From positions 124,001 through 188,000 of the forward strand of contig NZ_CANLXV010000004.1 of the NCBI RefSeq assembly GCF_947495205.1: a DNA stretch of 64,000 nt, given 5' to 3'. Below are positions 52,885 through 62,388 of the stretch, piece after piece; the first letter of the stretch is position 1, and each line of letters opens with the position of its first letter. The notes under the pieces were generated by a model. That model had not been told where the DNA came from and searched no databases. It was given only the letters and a program-made list of their open reading frames with translations. The DNA comes from an uncultured Polaribacter sp. (GTDB lineage Bacteria > Bacteroidota > Bacteroidia > Flavobacteriales > Flavobacteriaceae). The translations under genes were made by a program, and so were the position numbers.

Positions 52885-52916
52885 TTGATAAATTTTGTAA
52901 CTGTACAATTTATCAA
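52885..52916 (+). other. Intra-operon hairpin between argG and argC
   Basis: TTGATAAA (52885-52892) pairs with TTTATCAA (52909-52916), and inside TTGTA (52895-52899) with TACAA (52904-52908), around a 4-nt loop. No U-run follows, so it more likely affects mRNA processing or stability than ends transcription. Confidence 0.5.
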
Positions 52917-52939
52917 TAAAACATTTACACAATAAAACA

Positions 52940-53920
52940 ATGAGTTTAGAAGTAGGAATTATTGGTGGTGCTGGTTATACAGCAGGAGAATTAATTAGAT
53001 TGTTGCTAAATCACCCAGAAACAAATATTAACTTTGTGTACAGCACTTCTAATGCTGGCAATAAATTGTATAAAGTACACCAAGATTTAATTGGTAGTAC
53101 AGAAATTTCTTTTACCCAAGATATTAATTCTAATGTAGATGTTTTATTTTTGTGTTTAGGTCATGGAAACTCAACTGCTTTTTTAAAAGAAAATAATTTT
53201 TCTAAGGCAACAAAAATCATCGATTTAAGTAATGATTTTAGATTGCTTGCAAACAAAAATTTAGATGGTAAAGATTTTGTGTATGGTTTACCAGAATTGG
53301 ATAAAGAAATTATAAAAACAGCAAATTATATTGCAAATCCGGGTTGTTTTGCAACCGCTTTACAATTGGCAATTTTACCTTTAGCTGCAAATGGTTTATT
53401 AAAAGATGATATTCATATAAATGCAGTAACTGGTGCAACAGGCGCAGGAACTTCGTTATCTAAAACCACGCATTTTACGTGGAGAGATAATAATTTTTCG
53501 CATTACAAAGCATTCAATCATCAGCATTTGGGAGAAATAAACCAAACCATACAACAATTACAAAGTAGTTGTAAAAGTGAAGTTTTTTTTATGCCAAATC
53601 GTGGTAATTTTTCAAGGGGAATTTTTGCTACAGTATATACCACTTTTAACGGAACGCTTGAAGAAGGTATTCAATTGTATAAAAACTATTACAAAAATGC
53701 TAAATTTACGTTTGTTTCTGATGAAGCTGTACATATGAAACAAGTAGTTAATACCAATAAATGTATTATTGGTGTAGAAAAACACGGCAATAAATTGTTA
53801 ATTACAAGTACAATTGATAATTTACTAAAAGGTGCATCTGGACAAGCAATTCAAAACATGAATTTAATGTATGGTTTTGAAGAAACATTAGGTTTAAATT
53901 TAAAAGCGAATTATTTTTAA
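52940..53920 (+). CDS. argC: N-acyl-gamma-glutamyl-phosphate reductase
   Basis: A 326-residue NADPH-dependent reductase. The Rossmann motif is GIIGGAGYTAGELIRLLL and the catalytic Cys is in ANPGCFATALQLAILPLA; the C-terminal MPNRGNFSRGIFATVYT completes the fold. It makes N-acyl-glutamate semialdehyde. A 100-nt gap with two small inverted repeats separates it from proC. Confidence 0.94.
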   Translation: MSLEVGIIGGAGYTAGELIRLLLNHPETNINFVYSTSNAGNKLYKVHQDLIGSTEISFTQDINSNVDVLFLCLGHGNSTAFLKENNFSKATKIIDLSNDFRLLANKNLDGKDFVYGLPELDKEIIKTANYIANPGCFATALQLAILPLAANGLLKDDIHINAVTGATGAGTSLSKTTHFTWRDNNFSHYKAFNHQHLGEINQTIQQLQSSCKSEVFFMPNRGNFSRGIFATVYTTFNGTLEEGIQLYKNYYKNAKFTFVSDEAVHMKQVVNTNKCIIGVEKHGNKLLITSTIDNLLKGASGQAIQNMNLMYGFEETLGLNLKANYF

Positions 53921-54020
53921 GCCTTGCAAGGGCTTTAAATACTGAACTTGTTTCAGTATCAAATTATAAACAGTTTTAACTTTTGAAACATTCAAAATTT
54001 GAAACTTTGAAACTAAAAAA

Positions 54021-54815
54021 ATGAAAATAGCAATTATAGGAACAGGTAATTTAGGAAGCTCAATTGCAAAAGGATTGATAAAAAACGAATCGTTTACTTC
54101 TTTATATTTAAGTGATAGAAACACAAAAGCTGTAAAAGAGTTTGCAACTTTAGCCAATGTTTTTTTAACTGATGATAATGAATTGGCCGTAGAAAATTCT
54201 GATATTATTCTTTTTGCCTTACAACCTAAACATATTGATGGTGTTTTAAAAAGTGTGCAACCAAAAATTTCTAAAAATCATATTGTAATGTCTGTTGCTG
54301 CTGGCGTTGGTATAGATAGAATAGAAAATATTTTAGGAAGCGATAAAAACATAATTAGAATTATGCCAAACACGGCAATTTCTATCCGAAAATCTATGAC
54401 TTGTATTGCTGCAAATGATACTGGAAAAGATAAAATTACCTTAGCAGAAGATATTTTCAATCAATTGGGAACAACAATGGTAATTTCTGAAGATTTAATG
54501 CAAGCTGCTACAGTTATTTGTGGAAGTGGTATTGCTTTTTGGATGCGTTTGATACGTGCAACTACCCAAGCTGCCATTCAACTAGGTTTTGAAGCAGATC
54601 AAGCACATGAGTTGGCAGTACAAACTTGTTTTAGTTCTGCGAGTTTGTTAAAGGAATCTGGCAAACACCCAGAGCAAGAAATAGATAGAGTTACCACACC
54701 AAGTGGTTGTACCATAGAAGGTTTAAATGAAATGGAACACCAAGGTTTAAGCTCTGCATTAATACAAGGAGTTGTAGCTTCTTTCGAAAAAATAAATCAA
54801 TTAAAAAAGAATTAA
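54021..54815 (+). CDS. proC: Pyrroline-5-carboxylate reductase
   Basis: A 264-residue enzyme for the last step of proline synthesis. N-terminal Rossmann motif IAIIGTGNLGSSIAKGLI; the C-terminal signature TPSGCTIEGLNEMEHQGL is characteristic. Its place inside an arginine operon links proline and arginine supply. Confidence 0.93.
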   Translation: MKIAIIGTGNLGSSIAKGLIKNESFTSLYLSDRNTKAVKEFATLANVFLTDDNELAVENSDIILFALQPKHIDGVLKSVQPKISKNHIVMSVAAGVGIDRIENILGSDKNIIRIMPNTAISIRKSMTCIAANDTGKDKITLAEDIFNQLGTTMVISEDLMQAATVICGSGIAFWMRLIRATTQAAIQLGFEADQAHELAVQTCFSSASLLKESGKHPEQEIDRVTTPSGCTIEGLNEMEHQGLSSALIQGVVASFEKINQLKKN

Positions 54816-54878
54816 TTACAATTTTAACCCATTAGAAATTGTAGTGCACTATAAAATTAACAAGAAAACACCAAAATT

Positions 54879-56024
54879 ATGCCATTATTTGACGTTTATC
54901 CACTGTATAATGTAACGCCTGTTAAAGGAAAAGGCATACATGTTTACGACGAAAATAACACTGAATATTTAGATCTTTATGGCGGACATGCCGTAATTTC
55001 TATTGGGCACGCACACCCCAATTACGTAAATGCAGTTACAAACCAAGTACATAATTTAGGATTTTATTCTAATGCCGTACAAAATCCGTTACAAAAGCAG
55101 TTAGCAGATAAAATAGAAACACTTTCTAATTGTAAAGGTTATGAATTATTTTTATGTAATTCTGGTGCAGAAGCCAATGAAAATGCTTTAAAATTAGCCT
55201 CTTTTCAAACAGGTAAAGCGCGTGTTGTTGCTTTTAGCAATGGTTTTCATGGTAGAACTTCTGCAGCTGTTGCTGCAACCGATAATAAAAATATTATAGC
55301 CCCAATTAATGCACAACAAGCGGTAACTATTTTACCTTTAAATGATATTGAAGGTGTAAAAAGAGAGTTAGAAAAAGGTGATGTTTGTGCGGTAATAGTA
55401 GAGTTTATACAAGGTGTTGGTGGTTTAGACCAAGGTTCTACAAAGTTTTTTGAAGAAGTAGATAAATTATGTAAAGCCAACAATACACTTTTTATTGCAG
55501 ATGAAGTACAATCTGGTTATGGGCGTTCTGGAAAGTTTTTTGCTTTTCAGCACTATAATGTAACACCAGATATTATTCCTATTGCAAAAGGTATGGGTAA
55601 TGGCTTTCCAATTGGTGGTATTTTAATTCATCCCAATATAAAATCTAAATATGGTATGTTGGGTACTACTTTTGGTGGAAATCATTTGGCATGTGCAGCT
55701 GGTTTAGCGGTATTAAATACCATAGAAGAAGAAAACTTAATGGAAAACACCCAAGAAATGTCTGCTTATTTTATGGAAATAGCAAAAACAATTCCAGCTG
55801 TTAAAGAGGTAAAAGGTAAAGGTTTAATGATTGGTTTGGCATTTGATTTTGAAGTTGGGCAATTAAGAAAAGATTTAATTTACAACCATAAAATATTTAC
55901 AGGAGGCGCAAAAGACAAACACGTTTTAAGAATTTTACCACCATTAAATATAGAAAAAAAACATATAAATCAGTTTTTTGAAGCTTTAAAAAAGGCTTTA
56001 GTTGCAATGCAAGAAACCGTTTAA
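54879..56024 (+). CDS. argD: Acylornithine aminotransferase
   Basis: A 381-residue class III PLP aminotransferase making N-acylornithine from the semialdehyde. NSGAEANENALKLAS and FHGRTSAAVAATDN bind PLP; the Asp of IADEVQSGYGRSGKF and the Lys in IIPIAKGMGNGFPIGG are catalytic. It could also act on unacylated ornithine, but the gene order supports ArgD. Confidence 0.92.
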   Translation: MPLFDVYPLYNVTPVKGKGIHVYDENNTEYLDLYGGHAVISIGHAHPNYVNAVTNQVHNLGFYSNAVQNPLQKQLADKIETLSNCKGYELFLCNSGAEANENALKLASFQTGKARVVAFSNGFHGRTSAAVAATDNKNIIAPINAQQAVTILPLNDIEGVKRELEKGDVCAVIVEFIQGVGGLDQGSTKFFEEVDKLCKANNTLFIADEVQSGYGRSGKFFAFQHYNVTPDIIPIAKGMGNGFPIGGILIHPNIKSKYGMLGTTFGGNHLACAAGLAVLNTIEEENLMENTQEMSAYFMEIAKTIPAVKEVKGKGLMIGLAFDFEVGQLRKDLIYNHKIFTGGAKDKHVLRILPPLNIEKKHINQFFEALKKALVAMQETV

Positions 56025-56041
56025 AAATAGAAATAAAAATA

Positions 56042-57211
56042 ATGAATACATTATTGTCCATAGCAAAAAGAAATGCCGTTTTATTAAAAATGGCTAAGCT
56101 TTTAGAACAAGAACGTAAAGCGATAATAGCTATTAACAAAGAAGATTTAGAAGCTTATAAAGGTAATGATATTTCTATGTTTGACCGTTTAAAAGTAAAC
56201 GATGCAAAAGTAGATGAAATGATTGCTTCTGTAACACATTTGGCATCTCAAGAAGACCCTGTTGGTGTAGAGCGTTTTAGTTTTAAACACGATAATGGTA
56301 TGCAAGTATACAATAAAACGGCTTCTTTTGGTACCGTTTTAATTATTTACGAATCTAGACCAGATGTAACAGTAGAAGCTGCAGGAATTGCTTTTAAATC
56401 TGGCAACAAAATACTTTTAAAAGGTGGTAAAGAATCTTTACGCTCTAATTTAAAAATTGTTGCGCTTTGGCACCAAGCACTAAAGGAAGAAAATGCCTCA
56501 ACTGATTGGGTAGAATATTTACAATTTAATAGAACAGAAACACAAGCATTTTTAGAAAAGCCAACGCAAAAGGTAGACTTAATTGTACCTAGAGGTGGCG
56601 AACGTTTAATTGCTTTTGTAAAACAACACGCTACATGTCCTGTTATTATTAGTGGTCGTGGTAATAATTTTGTGTTTGTGCATAAAGATGCAGATACCAA
56701 CATGGCTTTAGATATTATAATTAATGGAAAGTCTAAAATTTCTGCATGCAATGCTGTAGATAAAGTTTTAATTGATGAAAATTTACCCAATAGAATTGAT
56801 TTTGTGAATGAATTAATGGCAAAATTAAAAGCTTTAAATATCGAGGTTTTAAAAGCTAAAGATTTTACTTCTGATGAAATTTGGTACGAAGAGTTTTTAG
56901 ATTATAAAATTTTAATTGGTAAAATTGAATCCACAGAAAACGCGATTGCAAAAATCAATAAATATTCTGGAGGGCACTCCTCTGTTATCATCACTAAAGA
57001 GGAAACAGAAGCAAAATTATTTATGGAAAACATAGATACAGCTGCTGTTTATCATAATGCTTCTACACGTTTTACAGATGGTGGGCAGTTAGGTTTAGGT
57101 GGCGAGCTTGCCATAAGTACAGATAAATTACACCAACGTGGACCAATTGGTTTACAGCATTTAGTTACCAACAAATGGTACATTCATGGAGAAGGCCAAG
57201 TTAGAGATTAG
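56042..57211 (+). CDS. proA: Gamma-glutamyl phosphate reductase
   Basis: A 389-residue aldehyde-dehydrogenase-fold enzyme that reduces gamma-glutamyl phosphate to glutamate semialdehyde. VLIIYESRPDVTVEAAGIA, LIVPRGGERLIAFV and the active-site Cys in KISACNAVDKVLID are family marks. It is slightly shorter than the usual ~415 residues. proB, which makes its substrate, follows after 53 nt. Confidence 0.94.
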   Translation: MNTLLSIAKRNAVLLKMAKLLEQERKAIIAINKEDLEAYKGNDISMFDRLKVNDAKVDEMIASVTHLASQEDPVGVERFSFKHDNGMQVYNKTASFGTVLIIYESRPDVTVEAAGIAFKSGNKILLKGGKESLRSNLKIVALWHQALKEENASTDWVEYLQFNRTETQAFLEKPTQKVDLIVPRGGERLIAFVKQHATCPVIISGRGNNFVFVHKDADTNMALDIIINGKSKISACNAVDKVLIDENLPNRIDFVNELMAKLKALNIEVLKAKDFTSDEIWYEEFLDYKILIGKIESTENAIAKINKYSGGHSSVIITKEETEAKLFMENIDTAAVYHNASTRFTDGGQLGLGGELAISTDKLHQRGPIGLQHLVTNKWYIHGEGQVRD

Positions 57212-57264
57212 TAGTTGGTTGTTAAGATAAAAAGTTTAAAATTTATTAGTTATAAATACATATT

Positions 57265-58041
57265 TTGCAAAAAAAGAAACGCATACTATTAAAAATTGGT
57301 TCTAATACTTTAACCAAAGAAACCAATAATATCTCTAGAGGTAAAATAGAAGATATTGCAAATCAAATTGCAAAATTAAAGGATACTTGTGAGTTTATTT
57401 TGGTAAGTTCTGGTGCTATTGCTGTAGCAAAACAATTTGTTAAATTAGAAAGCAAACAAGAAGATGTTTTTGTAAAACAAGCTTTAGCCTCCATTGGTCA
57501 GCCACATTTAATTAGAATTTATCAAGAAATTTTTAGAGAATATGGCTTGTTGAGTTCTCAATGCCTGCTCTCCTACTCAGACTTTGAAAAACAAGAAAGC
57601 AAAACCAATATTGTAAATACAATTAACGTATTGGTACAAAACAATTACATTCCTATCATTAATGAAAATGATACAGTAGCTACAGATGAAATTCAGTTTG
57701 GTGATAATGATAAATTGGCAGCCTTAACAGCATCTTTATTAGAAGTAGATTTGTTAATTATTGCCACCAATACCAATGGAATTTACACCAAAGAATCTAT
57801 AAAAAATAAAGTACCAAAAACTATAGAAATTGTAGATAATTTTAAAAGTCTTAAAGCAGAAGTTGTAGATTCTAAATCGTCTCATGGAAGTGGTGGTATG
57901 CAATCTAAAATTGAAGCTGCACAAGTGGCTACAAAAACAAATATAGAAACTTGGATTGTTAACGGACTAGAAGATAATTTTATTACGAATGCTTTTAACA
58001 AAAAAGTGCCATTTACTAAAATAAATGTACAAAAAGGGTAA
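57265..58041 (+). CDS. proB: Glutamate 5-kinase without PUA domain
   Basis: A 258-residue amino-acid kinase starting at a TTG (QKKKRILLKIGSNTLTKE). The kinase fold shows FILVSSGAIAVAKQF, PIINENDTVATDEIQFGDND and GSGGMQSKIEAA. The C-terminal PUA domain of E. coli ProB (367 residues) is absent, as in many short forms, so proline feedback may differ. It produces gamma-glutamyl phosphate for proA. Confidence 0.92.
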   Translation: MQKKKRILLKIGSNTLTKETNNISRGKIEDIANQIAKLKDTCEFILVSSGAIAVAKQFVKLESKQEDVFVKQALASIGQPHLIRIYQEIFREYGLLSSQCLLSYSDFEKQESKTNIVNTINVLVQNNYIPIINENDTVATDEIQFGDNDKLAALTASLLEVDLLIIATNTNGIYTKESIKNKVPKTIEIVDNFKSLKAEVVDSKSSHGSGGMQSKIEAAQVATKTNIETWIVNGLEDNFITNAFNKKVPFTKINVQKG

Positions 58042-58081
58042 ATATATAAGACGTTAAAATCTCTTTTTCAAAAATAAAAAA

Positions 58082-59023
58082 ATGAAAAATTACACATCAA
58101 TAAACGATATAGACAATATTAATGCTTGGATTGAAGAAGCGAAAGAAATCAAACAAGAACCGCTAAAAAACAAAGAATTAGGTAAAAATAAAACAATTGG
58201 TTTACTTTTTTTTAATTCTAGTTTACGTACCCGTTTGAGCACTCAAAAAGCCGCTTTAAATTTAGGTTTAGACCCTATTGTTATGAATGTTTCTGGTGAT
58301 GCTTGGGGAATTGAATTTGGAGATGGCACTATAATGAATGGAAATACTGCAGAACATATTAAAGAAGCCGCCCAAGTAGTTTCTCAATATTGTAATATTA
58401 TTGCAGTAAGAGCTTTTCCTACATTAACAGACAAAGAAAAAGATGAATCTGAACAGGTTTTAACCGCTTTTACAAAACACGCTTCTGTACCAATTGTAAG
58501 TATGGAAAGTGCAACAGGGCATCCTTTACAAGGCTTAACAGATGCTATTACCATTTCAGAAAATAGCACCAAAAAGAAACCAAAAGTGGTACTAAGTTGG
58601 GCACCACATATAAAAGCATTGCCACATGCTGTTGCCAATAGTTTTACACAAGCAATGCAAAAAATGGATGTAGAATTTGTAATTGCAAACCCTAAAGGTT
58701 ACAATTTAAATCCTGAAATCACAAAAAATACACCTATTTATCACAATCAAGAGGAAGCTTTTAAAGATGCCGATTTTGTGTATACCAAAAATTGGAGTTC
58801 TTATGAAACTTACGGAGAAAATTTAGGCGGAAATGAAGATTGGCTGATTACTAAAGACAAAATTGGTGCAGCAAAATTTATGCACTGTCTACCAGTAAGA
58901 AGAAATGTTGTGGTAGAAGATGCCGTTTTAGATTCTGAAAATTCTTTGGTTATAGAACAAGCAAATAATAGAACTTTTGCAGCACAATTAGTATTAAAAA
59001 AAATACTTATGCAAGAGGCTTAA
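58082..59023 (+). CDS. argF': N-succinyl/acetyl-ornithine carbamoyltransferase
   Basis: A 313-residue transcarbamylase. The carbamoyl-phosphate loop is FFNSSLRTRLSTQKAALN, and FMHCLPVRRNVVVEDAV matches the acylornithine-type HCLPVRRN motif, not the HCLP of ordinary OTCase. The specificity residue (Glu92 in the Xanthomonas acetyl enzyme, Pro90 in the Bacteroides succinyl enzyme) is Ala90 here, in NGNTAEH. Published substitutions of Glu92 by Ala, Pro, Ser or Val turned the acetyl enzyme into a succinyl enzyme, so succinylornithine is the predicted substrate. Confidence 0.88.
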   Translation: MKNYTSINDIDNINAWIEEAKEIKQEPLKNKELGKNKTIGLLFFNSSLRTRLSTQKAALNLGLDPIVMNVSGDAWGIEFGDGTIMNGNTAEHIKEAAQVVSQYCNIIAVRAFPTLTDKEKDESEQVLTAFTKHASVPIVSMESATGHPLQGLTDAITISENSTKKKPKVVLSWAPHIKALPHAVANSFTQAMQKMDVEFVIANPKGYNLNPEITKNTPIYHNQEEAFKDADFVYTKNWSSYETYGENLGGNEDWLITKDKIGAAKFMHCLPVRRNVVVEDAVLDSENSLVIEQANNRTFAAQLVLKKILMQEA

Positions 59024-59057
59024 ACCTCTTGTTAATCCACTTGTTTAAAATGAAATC

Positions 59058-59834
59058 ATGGAAAAACTATCAATTATAAAAATTGGCGGAAATATTATAG
59101 AAGATGAAACTTCACTAAACGCATTTTTAAAACTATTTTCTGATATAAAAGGTCATAAAATTTTGGTTCATGGAGGTGGAAAACGTGCCACTCATATTGC
59201 TTCAAAATTAGGAATTGAATCTAAAATGGTAAATGGTAGAAGAATTACAGATGCAGAAACGCTAAAAGTAATTACCATGGTTTATGGCGGTTTGGTAAAC
59301 AAAAATGTTGTTGCAAAACTACAAGCTTTACAAACAGATGCAATTGGCTTAACTGGTGCAGATATCAATAGCATAAAATCAGAAAAAAGACCTGTTAAAG
59401 AAATTGATTTTGGTTTTGTTGGTGATGTTAAAACTGTAGCATCTAATTCTATAGATAAATTAATTAAAGCTGATTTTACACCCGTTTTTTGTGCCATTAC
59501 ACATGATGGAAACGGACAGTTATTAAACACAAATGCAGATACAATTGCAAGTACAATTGCAGTTGGTATGAGTAAACTTTATGATGTTTCTATTTATTAT
59601 TGTTTTGAATTTAATGGTGTTTTACAAGATTTTAATGATAAAAACTCTGTTGTAAAACATATAAATACAGCTACTTACAAAGAATTATTAGCACAAAAAA
59701 TAATTACAGACGGCATGATACCTAAAATAGACAATTGTTTTGATGCCTTAAATAATGGAGTGCAAAAAGTACACATTGGAAATGCCGCTATGTTTACAAA
59801 AGAAAACGATAATTTTACTACAATTACCTTATAA
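59058..59834 (+). CDS. argB: N-acylglutamate kinase
   Basis: A 258-residue amino-acid kinase with IIKIGGNIIEDE, ILVHGGGKRATHIASKLG and INTNADTIASTIAVG-like LLNTNADTIAST segments. It phosphorylates N-acylglutamate. In this operon the acyl group is probably succinyl, as for the transcarbamylase. Its stop is directly followed by the argE ATG. Confidence 0.92.
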   Translation: MEKLSIIKIGGNIIEDETSLNAFLKLFSDIKGHKILVHGGGKRATHIASKLGIESKMVNGRRITDAETLKVITMVYGGLVNKNVVAKLQALQTDAIGLTGADINSIKSEKRPVKEIDFGFVGDVKTVASNSIDKLIKADFTPVFCAITHDGNGQLLNTNADTIASTIAVGMSKLYDVSIYYCFEFNGVLQDFNDKNSVVKHINTATYKELLAQKIITDGMIPKIDNCFDALNNGVQKVHIGNAAMFTKENDNFTTITL

Positions 59835-60902
59835 ATGAGTTTAGCAAAATTAACAGAAAATGCAATTAAACTTTTAAAAAATTTAATTGAAACGCAATCA
59901 TTCTCATCAGAAGAAGAAAACACCGCTTTATTAATTGAAGCTTGGTTTACAACGTATAAAATTCCATTCCAAAGAACAAAAAATAATATTTGGGCAACTA
60001 ACAAATATTTTGATGAAAATAAACCAACATTATTATTAAATTCTCATCACGATACTGTAAAACCAAATTCTGCTTATACCAATAACCCTTTTGAAGCTTT
60101 TGTAAAAGATGGTAAATTATATGGTTTAGGTAGTAATGATGCTGGTGGTTGTTTGGTTTCATTAATGGCAACTTTTACACATTTTTACGCATTAGAAAAC
60201 TTAAAATATAATTTAGTAATTGTGGCTTCTGCAGAAGAAGAAAGTTCTGGACCAAATGGTTTAAACTCTATGTTGGCTATTATTCCTAAAATAGATGTTG
60301 CCATTGTTGGTGAGCCTACTTTAATGAATTTAGCAGTTGCAGAAAAAGGTTTAGTAGTTTTTGATGCAGTTATAGAAGGTACACCAAGCCATGCTGCACA
60401 CCCAAATAACAACAACGCTATTTACAATACTATAAATGTTTTACAATGGTTTAAAGATTTTAAATTTAACAAATCTTCTAAGGCTTTAGGTGATGTAAAA
60501 ATGACAGTAACACAAATAAACGCAGGCACACAACACAACGTTGTTCCTGCGCATGTAGATTTGGTAATTGATGTTCGTGTAAATGATGCTTATTCTAATC
60601 AAGAAATTGCAGCTATTTTACAAAAGGAATCGCCATGTACTAAAATAACACCAAGAAGTTTACGATTAAATTCGTCATCTATAAATACCAATCATGATTT
60701 GGTAAAAGCAGGAATTGCAATGGGAAGAAGCACTTATGGCTCACCTACCTTATCTGACCAGGCATGTTTAACTTGCCAGTCTTTAAAATTAGGCCCTGGA
60801 GATAGTACAAGATCTCACTCTGCAGATGAGTTCATTTATCTTGCTGAAATTGAAGAAGGCATTGAAATTTATGTAGAATTGTTGAATAGAGTTATTGTAT
60901 AA
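59835..60902 (+). CDS. argE: M20-family N-acyl-ornithine/citrulline deacylase
   Basis: A 355-residue M20 metallopeptidase. Zinc ligands are in LLLNSHHDTVKPN, GSNDAGGCLVSLMA, ASAEEESSGPNGL and IVGEPTLMNLAVAEKG. In Bacteroidota with an acylated transcarbamylase the enzyme removes the acyl group from acylcitrulline. The ATG touches the argB stop, so coupling is certain. Confidence 0.9.
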   Translation: MSLAKLTENAIKLLKNLIETQSFSSEEENTALLIEAWFTTYKIPFQRTKNNIWATNKYFDENKPTLLLNSHHDTVKPNSAYTNNPFEAFVKDGKLYGLGSNDAGGCLVSLMATFTHFYALENLKYNLVIVASAEEESSGPNGLNSMLAIIPKIDVAIVGEPTLMNLAVAEKGLVVFDAVIEGTPSHAAHPNNNNAIYNTINVLQWFKDFKFNKSSKALGDVKMTVTQINAGTQHNVVPAHVDLVIDVRVNDAYSNQEIAAILQKESPCTKITPRSLRLNSSSINTNHDLVKAGIAMGRSTYGSPTLSDQACLTCQSLKLGPGDSTRSHSADEFIYLAEIEEGIEIYVELLNRVIV

Positions 60903-60940
60903 AAAGATTAAAGAAAAGAGAGAAAAGAGAGAAAAGAACA

Positions 60941-60985
60941 AAGACAAATAAAATGAATTAAGACAGGTAAGTTTTGTCTTTTTTC
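60941..60985 (+). terminator. Possible weak terminator/attenuator before argH
   Basis: AAGACA (60961-60966) pairs with TGTCTT (60976-60981) ahead of a T-run, and a longer alternative uses AAAGACAAA at 60941. The 141-nt gap before argH is otherwise purine-rich. Confidence 0.35.
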
Positions 60986-61043
60986 TAAAAGTGAAACGGT
61001 CTTTTTTCTTGATTCTAAATTTTAAAAATTAAAATTTAAAAAT

Positions 61044-62318
61044 ATGAAACTTTGGGATAAAGGATTTTCAATAGACCAACAAATAGAAAATTTCACAGTG
61101 GGTAATGATAGAGAAATTGACATACATATTGCAAAATATGACGTACAAGCTTCTTTAGCGCACGCAATTATGCTAGAATCTATTGGTATTATAAATGCTG
61201 ATGAATTAACTGACTTAAAAAGAGGTTTACAAGAATTAGCCACAGATATAGAAAACGGAACATTTGTAATTGAACCTTCTTTTGAAGATGTTCATTCTAA
61301 AATTGAATGGGAATTGACGAACAAACTTGGCGAAGTTGGTAAAAAAATTCATACTGCTCGTTCTAGAAACGACCAAGTTTTAGTGGCTTTACAATTGTAT
61401 TACAAAGAAAATTTAGAGGTTATTAATAAAAAAACAAAAACACTTTTTGATACCTTATTAAACCTTGCAGAAACTCATAAAGCTAGTTTATTACCTGGCT
61501 ACACACATTTACAAGTGGCAATGCCATCTTCTTTTGGCTTGTGGTTTTCTGCGTATGCAGAATTGTTAATTGATGATGTTTACGTTTTAAATGCAGTTTC
61601 TAAAGTAGTAGATCAAAATCCTTTAGGCTCTGCTGCAGGTTATGGTAGCTCCTTCCCTATTGATAGAGAATTAACTACCAAAGAATTAAATTTTGCTACC
61701 TTAAAATATAACGTTGTTGCTGCACAGTTAAGTAGAGGAAAAAGTGAACGTTCTATAGCATCTGCCTTAGGCGGTTTGTGCAATACAATGGCTCGTTTTG
61801 CAATGGATGTTTGCTTGTATATGAGTCAGAATTTTGGCTTTATTACCTTTCCAGATGAATTAACTACAGGAAGTAGTATTATGCCACACAAAAAAAATCC
61901 AGATGTATTTGAGTTAATTCGTGGAAAATGTAATAAAATCCAAGCTTTACACAGTGAAATGTTATTAATTACCAATAACTTACCAACAGGTTATCATAGA
62001 GATTTTCAATTGTTAAAAGAAAATATAATTGCTGCTTTTGAAGATGTAAAAGATATTTTAGATATTTTTAATTATTCTATACAACAAGTAATTGTTAAAG
62101 ATATTGATTTGAATGATGAAAAATACCAATATTTATTTACTGTAGATTCTATTAATAACCTAGTTGTAGAAGGCATGTCTTTTAGAGAAGCCTATCAAAA
62201 AATTGGTGGTCAAGTGCAAAAAGGTACTTACAAACCAGATTTAGGTAAAGAACACACCCATTTAGGTAGTATTCATAATTTAGGACTAGATAAAATTAGA
62301 GATAAATATCCTTCTTAA
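61044..62318 (+). CDS. argH: Argininosuccinate lyase
   Basis: A 424-residue fumarase-superfamily lyase producing arginine and fumarate. HTARSRNDQVLVALQLY, LPGYTHLQVAMPSSFG and the signature loop GSSIMPHKKNPDVFELI (catalytic Ser in GSSIM) are intact. It is slightly shorter than the usual ~450 residues. It is the last gene of the operon. Confidence 0.95.
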   Translation: MKLWDKGFSIDQQIENFTVGNDREIDIHIAKYDVQASLAHAIMLESIGIINADELTDLKRGLQELATDIENGTFVIEPSFEDVHSKIEWELTNKLGEVGKKIHTARSRNDQVLVALQLYYKENLEVINKKTKTLFDTLLNLAETHKASLLPGYTHLQVAMPSSFGLWFSAYAELLIDDVYVLNAVSKVVDQNPLGSAAGYGSSFPIDRELTTKELNFATLKYNVVAAQLSRGKSERSIASALGGLCNTMARFAMDVCLYMSQNFGFITFPDELTTGSSIMPHKKNPDVFELIRGKCNKIQALHSEMLLITNNLPTGYHRDFQLLKENIIAAFEDVKDILDIFNYSIQQVIVKDIDLNDEKYQYLFTVDSINNLVVEGMSFREAYQKIGGQVQKGTYKPDLGKEHTHLGSIHNLGLDKIRDKYPS

Positions 62319-62325
62319 AAACAGA

Positions 62326-62362
62326 AAACCCTTTAGATTTATAAAAAGCTAAAGGGTTTTTT
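62326..62362 (+). terminator. Intrinsic terminator of the arg/pro operon
   Basis: AAACCCTTTAG (62326-62336) pairs with CTAAAGGGTTT (62349-62359), then TTT, 7 nt after the argH stop. Its symmetry could also serve the convergent carotenoid transcript. Confidence 0.88.
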
Positions 62363-62388
62363 ATGTTTTAATTTATCGCATAAATCCA

